This document shows, piece after piece, positions 37,494-38,263 of a DNA stretch of 38,263 nt. Each line of letters opens with the position of its first letter. Position 1 is the first letter of the stretch. The stretch comes from Selenomonadaceae bacterium (GTDB lineage Bacteria; Bacillota; Negativicutes; Selenomonadales; Selenomonadaceae): positions 1 to 38,263 of the forward strand of contig JAFUTY010000068.1 of NCBI GenBank assembly GCA_017484005.1, in the 5' to 3' direction. A program made the translations under genes and the position numbers. The notes beneath the pieces were generated by a model. That model made no database searches and was not told the DNA's origin. It was given only the letters and a program-made list of their open reading frames with translations.

Positions 37494-38263
37494 TTGCTAT
37501 ATGCTATGATAGACATCGGTTCAAACACGATTCGCATGGCGATTTATCAAATCGAGGGGGATCGCGTTGAACTTGTCATGAAACAGAAACACAATGTCAG
37601 CCTTGCCTCCTACATTCACGACGAATTTTTGCAGCGTGAAGGAATCGAGAGAACCGTCGATATTCTATGTGAGTATCGAGATTTTCTTGCAGCGTTCGGA
37701 ATCATGCGCCGAACTGCTTTGACTGCCGCGGCTTTGAGAAATATTCGAAACTCCCGCCCGGCGGTTGGTGAGATCGAATATCGAACTGGAATGAGCATCA
37801 AAGTTTTGTCTGGAGATGAAGAGGCGACTTATGATTTCATCGGCGCGACTCACAATCTTGACGATGAATCCGGCTTGCTGATTGATATCGGCGGAGGATC
37901 TACCGAGATTGTATATTTCAAAAACCGCGAGATTCAAGTCAAAGTTTCACTGCCGATTGGATCGCGGGGATTTCATGTTCGATACACCGGCAAGCGGAAT
38001 ATTTTTCCGTCGAAACGCGAATGTGACGATATGAGAGCTGAAGCGGAAGCGACAGTCGGAGCGATTCGAGAATTTCAAGCGATATCTCACGCGCAGATTG
38101 CAGGAATCGGCGGAACTTTCAAAGGTGCATTGGCTCTATACAATTCGATGTATGGACTTCCAAATCGTAATCGACGGCTGGAGATTCGCCGAATTCCAGA
38201 CATGCTTTGGAGATTTCAGCGCGAGCATGAATTGACTCAGCAGGATGCAATTTTATTGATGCG
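37494..38263 (+). CDS. Ppx/GppA phosphatase family protein (partial, runs off the window)
   Basis: The start TTG at 37494 lies eight bases after AAGGGGG and gives MLYAMIDIGSNTIRMAIYQ, aligned with family N-termini; an ATG at 37506 is less well placed. The 256 residues present include the first phosphate-loop (DIGSNTIR), the catalytic region LSGDEEATYDFIGA (near 100-115), the second loop LIDIGGGSTEIVYF (near 127) and the adenosine-type motif GIGGTFKG. Relatives cleave polyphosphate or pppGpp. The choice between them cannot be made from this part. Confidence 0.92.
   Translation, partial: MLYAMIDIGSNTIRMAIYQIEGDRVELVMKQKHNVSLASYIHDEFLQREGIERTVDILCEYRDFLAAFGIMRRTALTAAALRNIRNSRPAVGEIEYRTGMSIKVLSGDEEATYDFIGATHNLDDESGLLIDIGGGSTEIVYFKNREIQVKVSLPIGSRGFHVRYTGKRNIFPSKRECDDMRAEAEATVGAIREFQAISHAQIAGIGGTFKGALALYNSMYGLPNRNRRLEIRRIPDMLWRFQREHELTQQDAILLM

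Overview
The window looks like chromosome from a flagellated bacterium with a Gram-negative (diderm) envelope but Firmicute-style gene content, most likely a Negativicute (Selenomonas-like). The diderm signs are an RND efflux pump with a lipoprotein adaptor, a TonB-dependent outer-membrane receptor and probable type I-secreted RTX proteins. The Firmicute-like signs are strong GGAGG ribosome sites, frequent TTG and GTG starts, an infC gene starting with ATT behind an attenuator, and small NusG-domain-II and Gx-transporter genes. This placement is inference from content only.

Region 1-15.9 kb, all on the minus strand: three large Gly/Asp/Ser-rich RTX-like surface or secreted proteins, each with its own signals. 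The first gene (13270-15804) has a strong promoter and a long leader. The second (9108-13034) shares its C-terminal domain, including a canonical RTX nonapeptide stretch. The third (8926 leftwards) is a giant that runs off the window. It is driven by a near-consensus promoter whose 17-bp spacer holds a run of 11 G, the layout of a phase-variable promoter. Its reading frame is broken once by an in-frame TGA at 4802-4804 but otherwise continues to position 1.

Region 16-19.2 kb: a secreted LPP20-like/TPR protein (+), then convergently a TonB-dependent receptor whose signal-peptide exon-like start is cut off by an in-frame TAA.

Region 19.2-25.2 kb, minus strand: dnaG-rpoD, tRNA-Asn, then a tight operon (membrane-anchored hypothetical, alr, NusG-II, Gx transporter) lying directly behind the tRNA terminator. 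RpoD carries a duplicated N-terminal region.

Region 25.2-32.5 kb: an adaptor-RND pump pair (+), a small secreted Cys-rich protein (-) with a 384-nt hairpin-rich leader that I cannot assign to a known RNA class, and a divergent pair made of a SpoU/TrmH RNA methyltransferase and an ATP-grasp enzyme.

Region 32.5-38.3 kb: the infC-rpmI-rplT operon with its attenuator (-), a stand-alone flagellar hook gene flgE (+) with a sigma-28-like promoter and a CsrA-like site in its leader, a phage-type YopX gene, a small membrane protein, and the start of a Ppx/GppA phosphatase. Most gene ends carry compact bidirectional terminators that begin with the same A-run plus GATC.
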